The position numbers and the translations under genes were made by a program. The notes under the pieces are model-generated. The model ran no database searches. It had not been told where the DNA came from and saw nothing but the letters and a program-made list of their open reading frames with translations. A DNA stretch of 56,641 bases from Pseudomonas sp. IPO3778 (GTDB taxonomy: Bacteria > Pseudomonadota > Gammaproteobacteria > Pseudomonadales > Pseudomonadaceae): the NCBI RefSeq assembly GCF_013386825.1, contig NZ_JACARC010000061.1:1-56641 (forward strand), in the 5' to 3' direction. The first letter of the stretch is position 1. The number at the start of each line of letters is the position of its first letter. Below, piece by piece: positions 16,718 to 26,132 of this stretch.

Positions 16718-18250
16718 ATGAGTAACGCTAACGCCTCCTTCACGCCGCCCAGCTTGCTGATGGCCACCATCGGCCTGTCCCTGGCGACCTTCATGCAGGT
16801 GCTCGACACCACCATCGCCAACGTGGCGTTGCCGACGATTTCCGGCAACCTCGGCGTGAGTTCGGAGCAGGGCACCTGGGTGATCACCTCGTTTGCCGTG
16901 AGCAACGCCATTGCGCTGCCGCTGACCGGCTGGCTGAGCCGCCGTTTCGGCGAGGTGAAGCTGTTCCTGTGGGCCACCATCCTGTTTGTGCTGGCCTCGT
17001 TTCTTTGCGGTATTTCCACCTCGATGCCCGAGCTGATCGGCTTTCGGGTGCTGCAAGGCCTGGTGGCCGGTCCGTTGTACCCGATGACGCAGACGCTGTT
17101 GATCGCGGTCTATCCCCCCGCAAGGCGCGGCATGGCCCTGGCGTTGCTGGCGATGGTCACGGTGGTGGCGCCGATTGCCGGGCCGATCCTCGGCGGCTGG
17201 ATCACCGACAGCTACAGCTGGCCGTGGATCTTCTTTATCAACGTGCCCATCGGCATCTTTGCGGTGATGGTGGTGCGTTCCCAGTTGAAGAAACGCCCGG
17301 TGGTCACCAGCTACCAGCCGATGGACTACGTCGGCCTGCTGAGCCTGATCGTCGGCGTCGGCGCCTTGCAGATCATCCTCGACAAGGGCAACGACCTGGA
17401 CTGGTTCGAGTCGAACTTCATCATCATCGGCGCGGTGATCTCGGCCATCGCCCTGGCGGTGTTCGTGATCTGGGAAATGACCGACGAGCACCCGGTGGTC
17501 AACCTGCGGCTGTTCGCCTACCGCAACTTCCGGATCGGCACGATTGTGTTGGTGCTGGGGTACGCGGGCTTCTTCGGGATCAACCTGATCCTGCCGCAAT
17601 GGCTGCAAACCCAGATGGGCTACACCGCCACCTGGGCGGGCCTGGCGGTGGCGCCGATCGGGATTCTGCCGGTGTTGATGTCGCCGTTTGTCGGCAAGTA
17701 CGCGCACAAGTTCGACCTGCGCCTGCTGGCCGGGCTGGCGTTCCTGGCGATCGGTTTGAGTTGCTTCATGCGCGCCGGCTTCACCAATGAAGTGGACTTC
17801 CAGCACATCGCCCTGGTGCAGCTGTTCATGGGCATCGGCGTGGCGCTGTTCTTCATGCCGACCTTGAGCATCCTGATGTCCGACCTGCCACCGGCACAAA
17901 TCGCCGACGGTGCAGGCCTGGCGACGTTCCTGCGGACCCTGGGCGGCAGCTTTGCAGCGTCGTTGACCACCTGGATCTGGATTCGCCGGGCGGACCAGCA
18001 CCATGCGTACATGAGCGAGAACATGACCACCTACGACTCGGCCACCCGGGATGCCTTGCAGGCGCTGGGCGGGGCAGGGCACAAGGCCTATGCGCAATTG
18101 GACCAGATCCTCACCAGCCAGGCATACATGATGTCCACCGTGGATTACTTCACGTTGCTGGGGTGGATGTTCATGGCGTTGATCGTGATTGTGTGGCTGG
18201 CGAAACCGCCGTTTGCGGCGAAGGCCGGGCCGGAGGCTTCAGGCCACTGA
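16718..18250 (+). CDS. emrB: EmrB-type MFS multidrug exporter (DHA2 family)
   Basis: A proton-driven drug exporter with about 14 transmembrane helices in 510 residues. MFS signatures are clear: LDTTIANVALPTISGNLG in helix 1, WLSRRFGEVKLFLWAT (motif A), GFRVLQGLVAGPLYPMTQTLLI, and PIAGPILGGWITDSYSWPWIFFINVPIG (motif C plus the DHA2 mark). It works with EmrA and the outer membrane lipoprotein as a tripartite pump, as in the PA5158-PA5160 set of P. aeruginosa. It is the last gene of the marR-led operon, and a REPIN follows. Confidence 0.93.
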   Translation: MSNANASFTPPSLLMATIGLSLATFMQVLDTTIANVALPTISGNLGVSSEQGTWVITSFAVSNAIALPLTGWLSRRFGEVKLFLWATILFVLASFLCGISTSMPELIGFRVLQGLVAGPLYPMTQTLLIAVYPPARRGMALALLAMVTVVAPIAGPILGGWITDSYSWPWIFFINVPIGIFAVMVVRSQLKKRPVVTSYQPMDYVGLLSLIVGVGALQIILDKGNDLDWFESNFIIIGAVISAIALAVFVIWEMTDEHPVVNLRLFAYRNFRIGTIVLVLGYAGFFGINLILPQWLQTQMGYTATWAGLAVAPIGILPVLMSPFVGKYAHKFDLRLLAGLAFLAIGLSCFMRAGFTNEVDFQHIALVQLFMGIGVALFFMPTLSILMSDLPPAQIADGAGLATFLRTLGGSFAASLTTWIWIRRADQHHAYMSENMTTYDSATRDALQALGGAGHKAYAQLDQILTSQAYMMSTVDYFTLLGWMFMALIVIVWLAKPPFAAKAGPEASGH

Positions 18251-18270
18251 TCGAAAGGCCGCGCTCGGTC

Positions 18271-18362
18271 AATGTGGGAGCTGGCTTGCCTGCGATGCAG
18301 ACACCTCGGTACATCAGGTACACCGAGGTGATGCTATCGCAGGCAAGCCAGCTCCCACATTT
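18271..18362. repeat. REPIN between convergent emrB and lpxH
   Basis: ATGTGGGAGCTGGCTTGCCTGCGAT (left) and TCGCAGGCAAGCCAGCTCCCACAT (right) frame an inner CACCTCGGTA/TACACCGAGGTG hairpin. It sits between the ends of two convergent transcription units, the usual REP position. Confidence 0.9.
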
Positions 18363-18383
18363 GATCGGTGTTGTGTCTGCGAG

Positions 18384-19133
18384 TCAGGCGCCAGGCAGTG
18401 CCAACTGTGGGTTGACGAAATCAAAGGCTGCCAACTGAAACCCTTGCTCATCCACCTGCAATGCCCACCCTTGCTTGTCCCAATCCCCCAGCACAATGCG
18501 CTTGGCCGCCTGCTCGCCAATCTGCAACTTGTGAATCGCCGGGCGGTGGGTGTGGCCATGCACCAGGGTGCGCACGCCGAACTGCTGCATCACCCTCGGC
18601 ACTTCCTCAGGCGTCACATCGACAATGTCGTTGGCCTTCATCCGCACCTGGGCGCTGCTTTCACTGCGCAGCTTGCGCGCCAGCTTGTGCCGCGTGCGCA
18701 AGGGCAGGTGCCGCAGGATGAACAGGGTGATGGGGTTACGCAGGATGCGCCGCAGCTTCATATAGCCGAGGTCGCGGGTACACAGGCTGTCGCCGTGCAT
18801 CAACAGCACGGGCTCGCCTGCGAGCTGCACCACACTCGGGTCCTTGAGCAAGGTGGCGCCTGCGGCTTTGCAGAACGCCTTGCCAATCAGGAAGTCCCGG
18901 TTGCCATGCATGATGAAAATCTGGGTGCCGCTGTCGCTCAGCTCGCGCAGAGCCAGGCATATCGAACGCTGGAAGGGCGTCATCCCATCGTCGCCAATCC
19001 AGGCTTCGAAGAAGTCCCCCAGAATGTACAACGCCTGGGCGGAACGGGCGCGGCCGTTCAGTAAATCCAGAAACGCCCGGGTAATGTCCGGGCGCTCCTC
19101 TTCCAGATGCAAATCTGAAATCAGCAATATCAC
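18384..19133 (-). CDS. lpxH: UDP-2,3-diacylglucosamine diphosphatase
   Basis: Hydrolyses UDP-2,3-diacylglucosamine to lipid X in lipid A synthesis at the inner membrane face. It has 249 residues. The calcineurin-type metallophosphatase motifs are complete: ISDLHL (Asp7, His9), ILGDFFEAWIGDD, MHGNRDFLIG, MHGDSLC and VHGHTHRP. The start is a GTG at 19133 that overlaps the ppiB stop (GTGA), so translation is coupled to ppiB. The ppiB-lpxH order is common in pseudomonads. Confidence 0.95.
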   Translation of the reverse strand: MILLISDLHLEEERPDITRAFLDLLNGRARSAQALYILGDFFEAWIGDDGMTPFQRSICLALRELSDSGTQIFIMHGNRDFLIGKAFCKAAGATLLKDPSVVQLAGEPVLLMHGDSLCTRDLGYMKLRRILRNPITLFILRHLPLRTRHKLARKLRSESSAQVRMKANDIVDVTPEEVPRVMQQFGVRTLVHGHTHRPAIHKLQIGEQAAKRIVLGDWDKQGWALQVDEQGFQLAAFDFVNPQLALPGA

Positions 19134-19633
19134 TCAACGATCTCGGCTTTCTCGACGATGACGTCTTCTACCGGTACGTCCTGGTGACCTGCCTTGCCGG
19201 TGGTTTGCACACCCTTGATCTTGTCGACAACGTCCTGGCCTTCGGTGACTTTACCGAACACCGCGTAACCCCAACCCTGCACGTTCTTGCCGCTGTGGTT
19301 CAGGAAGGCGTTGTCGGCCACGTTGATGAAGAACTGCGCGGAGGCCGAATGCGGCTCCATGGTACGGGCCATGGCGACGGTGTACTTGTCGTTGGAAAGG
19401 CCGTTGTCCGCTTCGTTCTGGATGCTTGGACGCTTGTCTTTCTTTTCTTTCATGCCCGGCTCGAAACCGCCGCCCTGGACCATGAAGTTGCCGATGACAC
19501 GGTGGAAAACAGTGTTTTCGTAGTGGCCGGCTTTAACGTACTCGATGAAGTTGGCGACGGTGATCGGCGCTTTCTCGGCGTTCAGCTCGATGACGATGTC
19601 ACCGTGGTTGGTGGTCAGTTTGACTTGAGTCAT
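19130..19633 (-). CDS. ppiB: Peptidyl-prolyl cis-trans isomerase B (cyclophilin)
   Basis: A cytoplasmic cyclophilin of 167 residues that catalyses prolyl isomerisation. The active-site stretch NTVFHRVIGNFMVQGGGFEPG carries the catalytic arginine and the FxxQ surroundings, followed by SAQFFINVADNAFLNHSG. The ATG at 19633 was chosen because GAAAGAG lies about eight bases upstream; a GTG two codons earlier is also in frame. It lacks a signal peptide. It is divergent from glnS with 237 bases between the start codons, and lpxH is translationally coupled behind it. Confidence 0.95.
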   Translation of the reverse strand: MTQVKLTTNHGDIVIELNAEKAPITVANFIEYVKAGHYENTVFHRVIGNFMVQGGGFEPGMKEKKDKRPSIQNEADNGLSNDKYTVAMARTMEPHSASAQFFINVADNAFLNHSGKNVQGWGYAVFGKVTEGQDVVDKIKGVQTTGKAGHQDVPVEDVIVEKAEIVE

Positions 19634-19806
19634 GTTCACTACTCTTTCAAGGAATTCGTGGGTTTGGGCGTTTTGCGCCTTACCTGCTTGGCAAAACGAC
19701 AGCCAAGGCGCGCAGTTTAGCGTGACCTGCGGGAATTTCGAGGTGGTTTTTTACCAGCGGTGCGTTAAATGCACCTGAACGCTGTCAGCGCCTTGAAAGC
19801 ATCAGC

Positions 19807-19812
19807 TATGAT
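19807..19812 (+). promoter_or_regulatory. Candidate -10 box of glnS
   Basis: TATGAT lies 58 bases before the glnS start codon in the divergent ppiB-glnS spacer. The upstream hexamer at proper spacing (TGTCAG, 18-base spacer) is poor, so the assignment is tentative. Confidence 0.3.
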
Positions 19813-19870
19813 AAGCGCTTTGTTTTATCGGCCTAACCTGGCCCAGTACTTCCGTCTGTTCAAGGATCCT

Positions 19871-21571
19871 ATGAGCAAGCCCACTGTCGACCCTACCTCG
19901 AATTCCAAGGCCGGACCTGCCGTCCCGGTCAATTTCCTGCGCCCGATCATCCAGGCGGACCTGGATTCGGGCAAGCACACGCAGATCGTCACCCGTTTCC
20001 CGCCTGAGCCCAACGGTTACCTGCACATCGGCCACGCCAAGTCGATCTGTGTGAACTTCGGCCTGGCCCAGGAATTCGGTGGCGTCACGCACCTGCGTTT
20101 CGACGACACCAACCCGGCCAAGGAAGACCAGGAATACATCGACGCCATTGAAAGCGACATCAAGTGGCTGGGCTTCGAGTGGTCCGGTGAAGTGCGCTAT
20201 GCCTCCAAGTATTTCGACCAGTTGTTCGACTGGGCGGTGGAATTGATCAAGGCCGGCAAGGCCTACGTCGACGACCTGAGCCCGGAACAGGCCAAGGAAT
20301 ACCGTGGCACCCTGACCGAGCCGGGCAAGAACAGCCCGTTCCGTGACCGTTCGGTGGAAGAGAACCTGGACTGGTTCAACCGCATGCGCGCCGGTGAGTT
20401 CCCGGACGGCGCCCGTGTACTGCGGGCCAAGATCGACATGGCCTCGCCGAACATGAACCTGCGCGACCCGATCATGTACCGCATCCGCCACGCCCACCAC
20501 CACCAGACCGGTGACACGTGGTGTATCTACCCGAACTACGACTTCACCCACGGCCAGTCGGACGCCATCGAAGGCATCACCCACTCCATCTGCACCCTGG
20601 AGTTCGAAAGCCACCGTCCGCTGTACGAATGGTTCCTCGACAGCCTGCCGGTACCGGCGCACCCGCGTCAGTACGAATTCAGCCGCCTGAACCTGAACTA
20701 CACCATCACCAGCAAGCGCAAGCTCAAGCAACTGGTGGATGAGAAGCACGTGTTTGGCTGGGACGACCCGCGCATGTCGACACTGTCGGGTTTCCGCCGT
20801 CGCGGCTACACCCCGGCGTCGATCCGCAACTTCTGCGACATGGTCGGCACCAACCGTTCCGACGGCGTGGTGGATTTCGGCATGCTCGAATTCAGCATCC
20901 GTCAGGACCTCGACGCGAACGCGCCGCGCGCCATGTGCGTGCTGCGTCCGTTGAAAGTCGTGATCACCAATTATCCGCAAGACCAGGTCGAGAACCTCGA
21001 GCTGCCGCGTCATCCGCAGAAAGAAGAACTCGGCGTGCGCAAGCTGCCGTTCGCCCGTGAAATCTACATCGACCGCGATGACTTCATGGAAGAGCCGCCA
21101 AAAGGCTACAAGCGCCTGGAGCCGAACGGCGAAGTGCGCCTGCGCGGCAGCTACGTGATCCGTGCCGACGAAGCGATCAAGGACGCCGATGGCAACATCG
21201 TCGAACTGCGTTGCTCCTACGACCCGGACACCCTGGGCAAGAACCCGGAAGGTCGCAAGGTCAAAGGCGTGGTGCACTGGGTGCCGGCAGCGGCCAGCAT
21301 CGAATGCGAAGTGCGCCTGTACGATCGCCTGTTCCGCTCGCCGAACCCCGAGAAGGCCGAAGACAGCGCCAGTTTCCTGGACAACATCAACCCTGACTCC
21401 CTGCAAGTACTCACTGGTTGTCGTGCCGAGCCATCGCTTGGCGACGCACAGCCGGAAGACCGTTTCCAGTTCGAGCGCGAAGGTTACTTCTGCGCGGATA
21501 TCAAGGACTCGAAACCAGGTGCTCCGGTATTCAACCGTACCGTGACCTTGCGTGATTCGTGGGGCCAGTGA
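19871..21571 (+). CDS. glnS: Glutaminyl-tRNA synthetase
   Basis: Class I aminoacyl-tRNA synthetase that charges tRNA-Gln. From the ATG at 19871, five bases after an AAGGA ribosome site, it has 566 residues; the frame's earlier ATG at 19769 lacks one. The HIGH motif is in PPEPNGYLHIGHAKSI (about 50). The KMSKS-equivalent is SKRKL in LNYTITSKRKLKQLV. The C-terminal anticodon-binding beta-barrels (about 350-560) are intact. cysS starts 19 bases downstream, so the two synthetase genes form one operon ending at the terminator near 23030. Confidence 0.97.
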   Translation: MSKPTVDPTSNSKAGPAVPVNFLRPIIQADLDSGKHTQIVTRFPPEPNGYLHIGHAKSICVNFGLAQEFGGVTHLRFDDTNPAKEDQEYIDAIESDIKWLGFEWSGEVRYASKYFDQLFDWAVELIKAGKAYVDDLSPEQAKEYRGTLTEPGKNSPFRDRSVEENLDWFNRMRAGEFPDGARVLRAKIDMASPNMNLRDPIMYRIRHAHHHQTGDTWCIYPNYDFTHGQSDAIEGITHSICTLEFESHRPLYEWFLDSLPVPAHPRQYEFSRLNLNYTITSKRKLKQLVDEKHVFGWDDPRMSTLSGFRRRGYTPASIRNFCDMVGTNRSDGVVDFGMLEFSIRQDLDANAPRAMCVLRPLKVVITNYPQDQVENLELPRHPQKEELGVRKLPFAREIYIDRDDFMEEPPKGYKRLEPNGEVRLRGSYVIRADEAIKDADGNIVELRCSYDPDTLGKNPEGRKVKGVVHWVPAAASIECEVRLYDRLFRSPNPEKAEDSASFLDNINPDSLQVLTGCRAEPSLGDAQPEDRFQFEREGYFCADIKDSKPGAPVFNRTVTLRDSWGQ

Positions 21572-21590
21572 TCAGTCTTAAGGATTCATC

Positions 21591-22979
<1,389 letters not shown>

Positions 22980-22997
22980 TCGGTGATTGCTGAATGA

Positions 22998-23030
22998 AAA
23001 ACGCCCCGACTGGTTCGGGGCGTTTTTTTT
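22998..23030 (+). terminator. Rho-independent terminator of glnS-cysS
   Basis: The stem AAAACGCCCCGA/TCGGGGCGTTTT with a CTGGT loop and a run of nine or more T starts 18 bases after the cysS stop. It is a textbook intrinsic terminator. Confidence 0.95.
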
Positions 23031-23041
23031 TGGCGTATATC

Positions 23042-23176
23042 GATCGTTCCCACGCTCTGCGTGGGAATGCCGCCTGGGACGCTCTGCGTCCCGCCGTTAA
23101 CGCGAGGTTGGGGCCACGCTCGAGGGTGACGCGGAGCGTCACGGTATGCATTCCCACGCGGAGCGTGGGAACGATC
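23042..23176. repeat. Long nested inverted repeat (GATCGTTCCCACGC family)
   Basis: The outer arms are GATCGTTCCCACGCTCTGCG and its complement ending at 23176. Each arm is itself a small hairpin (CCCACGC/GCGTGGG), and inner GACGC/GCGTC units repeat at both sides. A half copy is at 4572-4619. Confidence 0.85.
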
Positions 23177-23222
23177 AAAGGGCCACCGCGTTCATCCAGG
23201 AAACAGGCGTTACCGTTAACGA

Positions 23223-23251
23223 CCTTCGCGAGCAAGCCCGCTCCCACATTT
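23223..23251. repeat. Single REP element
   Basis: CCTTCGCGAGCAAGCCCGCTCCCACATTT matches one arm of the REPINs in this window (compare 51799-51891). No opposite arm is seen nearby, so it is a solitary REP. Confidence 0.8.
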
Positions 23252-23278
23252 CGACCGTGTTTGCCGTTGCTTCTACCA

Positions 23279-23830
23279 TCAGCGCTTGCCACTGACCTCA
23301 TACCGGCTTTGAACAAACCCATTCTCCGACGCATACGTGGCGATATGCCGAAGCGCATGTTCGCTACCCACCTGGCTGAACAAGGGAATCCCCTGGCCCA
23401 GCACAACCGGGATACGCGTGATGATCAGCTCGTTGATCAAGCCCGCCTCAAGAAACGCCTGGATCGTCTGGCCTCCGTCGATGTACAGGTGTTTCATCCC
23501 GCGCTCGGCTAACTCGGCCACGAGGCGGGTCAGATCCTGGCTCACGACCTCAACCTTGCCTTTCAAATCCGCAGGTAGCTCAACCGTTTGATGCGAGAGC
23601 GCGATGACCGGCGTGCCCTCATAGGGCCACTCAGGAAAGGACAACACTTTTTCCAGGGTCTTGCGTCCCATCACCAGCGCATCCACCGTGGCGATGAACG
23701 CTTCATAAGTCACGCCGTTCAATTCGGCCCCTTCGTACTCTGGCCGATGAAGCCACTCAATATCACCGTCTGGCCGGGCAATAAAACCGTCGACGCTGGC
23801 TGCAATAAAGACCGAGCATTTGCTATCCAT
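23279..23830 (-). CDS. Dihydrofolate reductase/RibD C-terminal family protein
   Basis: A 183-residue NADPH-type reductase fold of the YyaP/YwjB group (RibD C-terminal domain). Typical motifs are SVFIAASVDGFIARPDGDIEWL at the N-terminus, VMGRKTLEKVLSF, and GGQTIQAFLEAGLINELIITRIPVVLGQGIPLF. Its true substrate is unknown. The ATG at 23830 has AGGAG eleven bases upstream, which settles the start although the frame extends further. It is divergent from the signal peptidase gene and ends near a solitary REP. Confidence 0.88.
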   Translation of the reverse strand: MDSKCSVFIAASVDGFIARPDGDIEWLHRPEYEGAELNGVTYEAFIATVDALVMGRKTLEKVLSFPEWPYEGTPVIALSHQTVELPADLKGKVEVVSQDLTRLVAELAERGMKHLYIDGGQTIQAFLEAGLINELIITRIPVVLGQGIPLFSQVGSEHALRHIATYASENGFVQSRYEVSGKR

Positions 23831-23991
23831 GGGGGGCGACACTCCTTTTCTGTGTGCTTGAAAACAACGGCTGCCATTGTCCGGCAACGCTAATGTTAAT
23901 TTAATCTTCCGGTGTAATAAGCGACCATTGCCAAAAATAACCACGGGCTGCCCGGCCTGTGCCGATGCCCTTTTTTGTAATGCGAGGATGT

Positions 23992-24660
23992 ATGCGCCGT
24001 TGGTTAATCCGCTACCGTTACGCAATCATTTTCTGGCTGTGCTTCGGCGTGTTCCGTACGTCCCTGGCCGACTGGAACCCGATCCCGTCCGGCTCCATGC
24101 GCCCCACGTTGCTGGAGGGCGATGTGGTGCTGGTCAATCGCGTGGCGTACGACCTCAAGCTGCCCCTCACCGATATTTCTCTGGCCAAGCTGGATAACCC
24201 CCGGCGGGGCGATGTGGTGACGTTCTCCTCACCCAAGGACGGCATCCGTTTGATCAAGCGTATCGTCGGCATTCCTGGCGATACCCTGGAAATGAAAGAT
24301 GAAGTGCTCTGGGTCAACGGCACGCCGGCCACCTACAGCAATGGCCAGGACATCATCGAGCCCATCGCACCTGGCCAAACGATCCCGGGGATCAAAGTGA
24401 CCGAGCAGGCGAACAACAGTCAGCGCACGGTGCAGTTCATGCCGACAGTACGGGCGTTACGCGACTTCGGCCCAGTGACGGTGCCGGCCGACAGTTACTT
24501 CATGTTGGGTGACAACCGCGACAACAGCGATGACTCCCGCTATATCGGCTTTGTGCCGCGTCGGCTGTTGATCGGTCACGCCCACCATATCCTGGCGTCC
24601 GCGCAGATCCTGGATCACTGGATGCCACGATTGGGCCGGTTTGGCGCGCCGATCCTGTAG
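23992..24660 (+). CDS. lepB: Signal peptidase I (second, short form)
   Basis: Membrane serine protease that removes signal peptides at the periplasmic face. It has 222 residues with one N-terminal membrane segment (about 8-22). The catalytic serine is Ser35 in PSGSMRPTL and the general-base lysine is Lys89 in RLIKRIVGIPGD. Box E (GDNRDNSDDSRYIGFVP) is present. It is shorter than the E. coli-type LepB, lacks the two-helix N-terminus, and is not next to lepA, so it is probably a paralogue of the housekeeping enzyme. GAGGA close before the ATG at 23992 suggests the start; an upstream ATG at 23980 is possible. Confidence 0.88.
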   Translation: MRRWLIRYRYAIIFWLCFGVFRTSLADWNPIPSGSMRPTLLEGDVVLVNRVAYDLKLPLTDISLAKLDNPRRGDVVTFSSPKDGIRLIKRIVGIPGDTLEMKDEVLWVNGTPATYSNGQDIIEPIAPGQTIPGIKVTEQANNSQRTVQFMPTVRALRDFGPVTVPADSYFMLGDNRDNSDDSRYIGFVPRRLLIGHAHHILASAQILDHWMPRLGRFGAPIL

Positions 24661-24668
24661 GGGGTTGA

Positions 24669-25256
24669 TCAGCCTTTCGCCCGCAGCGCCCGCAGTGCAA
24701 ACCCGGCAATGCGCTCCAGTTGTTCAACCGTTGCGCCGGCCTTGCTGGCGACCTTCATGCCACTGAGGGTGGCCATCAGAAAATCACACGCCCCCGACAG
24801 GTCGGTGTCGGCGGCCAATTCGCCCTGTTCACGGGCCTGCCCCAGGGTCTGTTCGAATGCGTTGTGCAGGCGTTCGCTGCTGTGGGCGGTGAGTTGATTG
24901 ATTTCATCGTCGGCCAGGCCGAACTCGCAGATGGCGTTGACGCCCATGCACCCCGCGGTCCCTTCGCGCAGGGCGCGGGTGGCGAAGGATTGCAAGGTGC
25001 CTTGCAGCCCTTGCAGCGGCGTCGGGCCCTGGTTCAGGCGCTCGATCAGGTCGTCGACGCCGGTGCGCTGATACTCGGCCATCGCCAACAGGTACAACTG
25101 GCGTTTGTCGCCGAAGGTGTTGTACATGCTCTGGCGACTCAAGCCCATGGCCTGCATCAGTTCTTCCGTGGAGGCCGCGGCAAAACCCTTGTCGCAGAAA
25201 ACCCGAATGGCCTCGCGCAGCACCTGGTCGCGGTCGAATGCTCTGGGTCTTGCCAT
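24669..25256 (-). CDS. TetR-family repressor next to an SDR gene
   Basis: A 195-residue TetR/AcrR regulator. The N-terminal HTH (MARPRAFDRDQVLREAIRVFCDKGFAAASTEELMQAMGLSRQSMYNTFGDKRQLY, about 1-55) is typical of the group with a TetR_C_16/AcrR-like ligand domain. GAGG lies before the ATG at 25256. It follows the SDR gene by 31 bases on the same strand, so they are cotranscribed. The long palindrome upstream of the SDR gene (26055-26082) is its likely operator. The ligand is probably an electrophile or a substrate of the SDR, by analogy only. Confidence 0.88.
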   Translation of the reverse strand: MARPRAFDRDQVLREAIRVFCDKGFAAASTEELMQAMGLSRQSMYNTFGDKRQLYLLAMAEYQRTGVDDLIERLNQGPTPLQGLQGTLQSFATRALREGTAGCMGVNAICEFGLADDEINQLTAHSSERLHNAFEQTLGQAREQGELAADTDLSGACDFLMATLSGMKVASKAGATVEQLERIAGFALRALRAKG

Positions 25257-25287
25257 GGTTACCTCGTGGAAAATTGCAGGTGAAGGC

Positions 25288-26040
25288 TCAGGCCAGGTAA
25301 CCACCGTCGATGGTCAGGCTTGCGCCGGTGACAAACGCCGCTTCTTCGGACGCCAGATAAGCAACCATACCGGCAATCTCGTCGGCGGTGCCTACGCGGC
25401 CCAAGGGGATCAGGCTTTTGATCATGCCCGCATGGGGCCCGTCTGCCGGGTTCATGTCGGTGCCGGTCGGGCCCGGTTGCACGTTGTTGACCGTGATGCC
25501 GCGCGGGGCGAAATCAATCGCCAGGCCGCGGATCATACCGGCGATCGCCGACTTCGTCATGCTGTACACACTGGAGCCCGGAAAGCCCGAACGCTGGGCG
25601 ACCACGCTGCCGACGGTGATGATCCGGTCACCCGCTTGCATCACTGGCGAGCAGGCTTTGGCCGCCGCAAACGTGGCCCGTACATTCACCGCAAACATCC
25701 GGTCGAAGTCTTCCAGGCTGAAGGTGTCGACGGTCCCGAGCATAAGGATCCCGGCGTTGTTGACCAGTATATTCACGGCACCGAAGCGCTCGACGGTGGC
25801 GGACACTGCATGTTCTATGGCGGCGGCATCCGCGCTGTCGGCCTGAATTGCCAGGGCTTTGCCGCCCTCGTTTTCAATCTGGCTGACCAGTGCATGGGCC
25901 TTGTCGGCAGAGGAGGAATAGGTGAACGCAACCGCGGCACCTTCGGCAGCCAGACGGCGGACGATGGCTTCACCGATACCGCGGGAACCGCCGGTGACCA
26001 GGGCTACTTTGCTGCTGAAACGGGGAGTGTGAGCTGTCAT
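25288..26040 (-). CDS. Short-chain dehydrogenase/reductase (SDR)
   Basis: A classical SDR of 250 residues. The NAD(P)-binding TGGSRGIGEA is at about 16-25 and NNAG at about 92-95. The catalytic Ser (GSVVAQ) and the YSMTK motif with Tyr and Lys lie at about 142-165. The C-terminus (ASEEAAFVTGASLTIDGGYLA) is standard. The substrate is unknown. It is the first gene of an SDR-TetR unit, and expression is probably induced when the TetR protein leaves the 28-base palindrome 15 bases upstream of the start codon. Confidence 0.92.
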   Translation of the reverse strand: MTAHTPRFSSKVALVTGGSRGIGEAIVRRLAAEGAAVAFTYSSSADKAHALVSQIENEGGKALAIQADSADAAAIEHAVSATVERFGAVNILVNNAGILMLGTVDTFSLEDFDRMFAVNVRATFAAAKACSPVMQAGDRIITVGSVVAQRSGFPGSSVYSMTKSAIAGMIRGLAIDFAPRGITVNNVQPGPTGTDMNPADGPHAGMIKSLIPLGRVGTADEIAGMVAYLASEEAAFVTGASLTIDGGYLA

Positions 26041-26054
26041 TGAGCGTGGCCTGT

Positions 26055-26082
26055 TTTTAGTGGATTAAATAATCCACTAAAA
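26055..26082. promoter_or_regulatory. Perfect 12+12 palindrome, probable TetR operator
   Basis: The arms TTTTAGTGGATT and AATCCACTAAAA, separated by AAAT, lie directly upstream of the SDR start. The length and symmetry fit a TetR-dimer operator. Its core GATTAAATAATC recurs with one change in the palindrome at 26119-26132. Confidence 0.8.
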
Positions 26083-26118
26083 CGTATCAGGCTCGACGAG
26101 GCACGCCAAGTTCTTTTT

Positions 26119-26132
26119 AGATTAATTAATCT
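26119..26132. promoter_or_regulatory. Second palindrome, possible auxiliary TetR operator
   Basis: AGATTAATTAATCT is a perfect 14-base palindrome. Its core GATTAATTAATC differs at one base from the core of the operator at 26055-26082. It lies 37 bases further upstream of the SDR gene and contains the TAA stop codon of the esterase gene. Confidence 0.5.
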
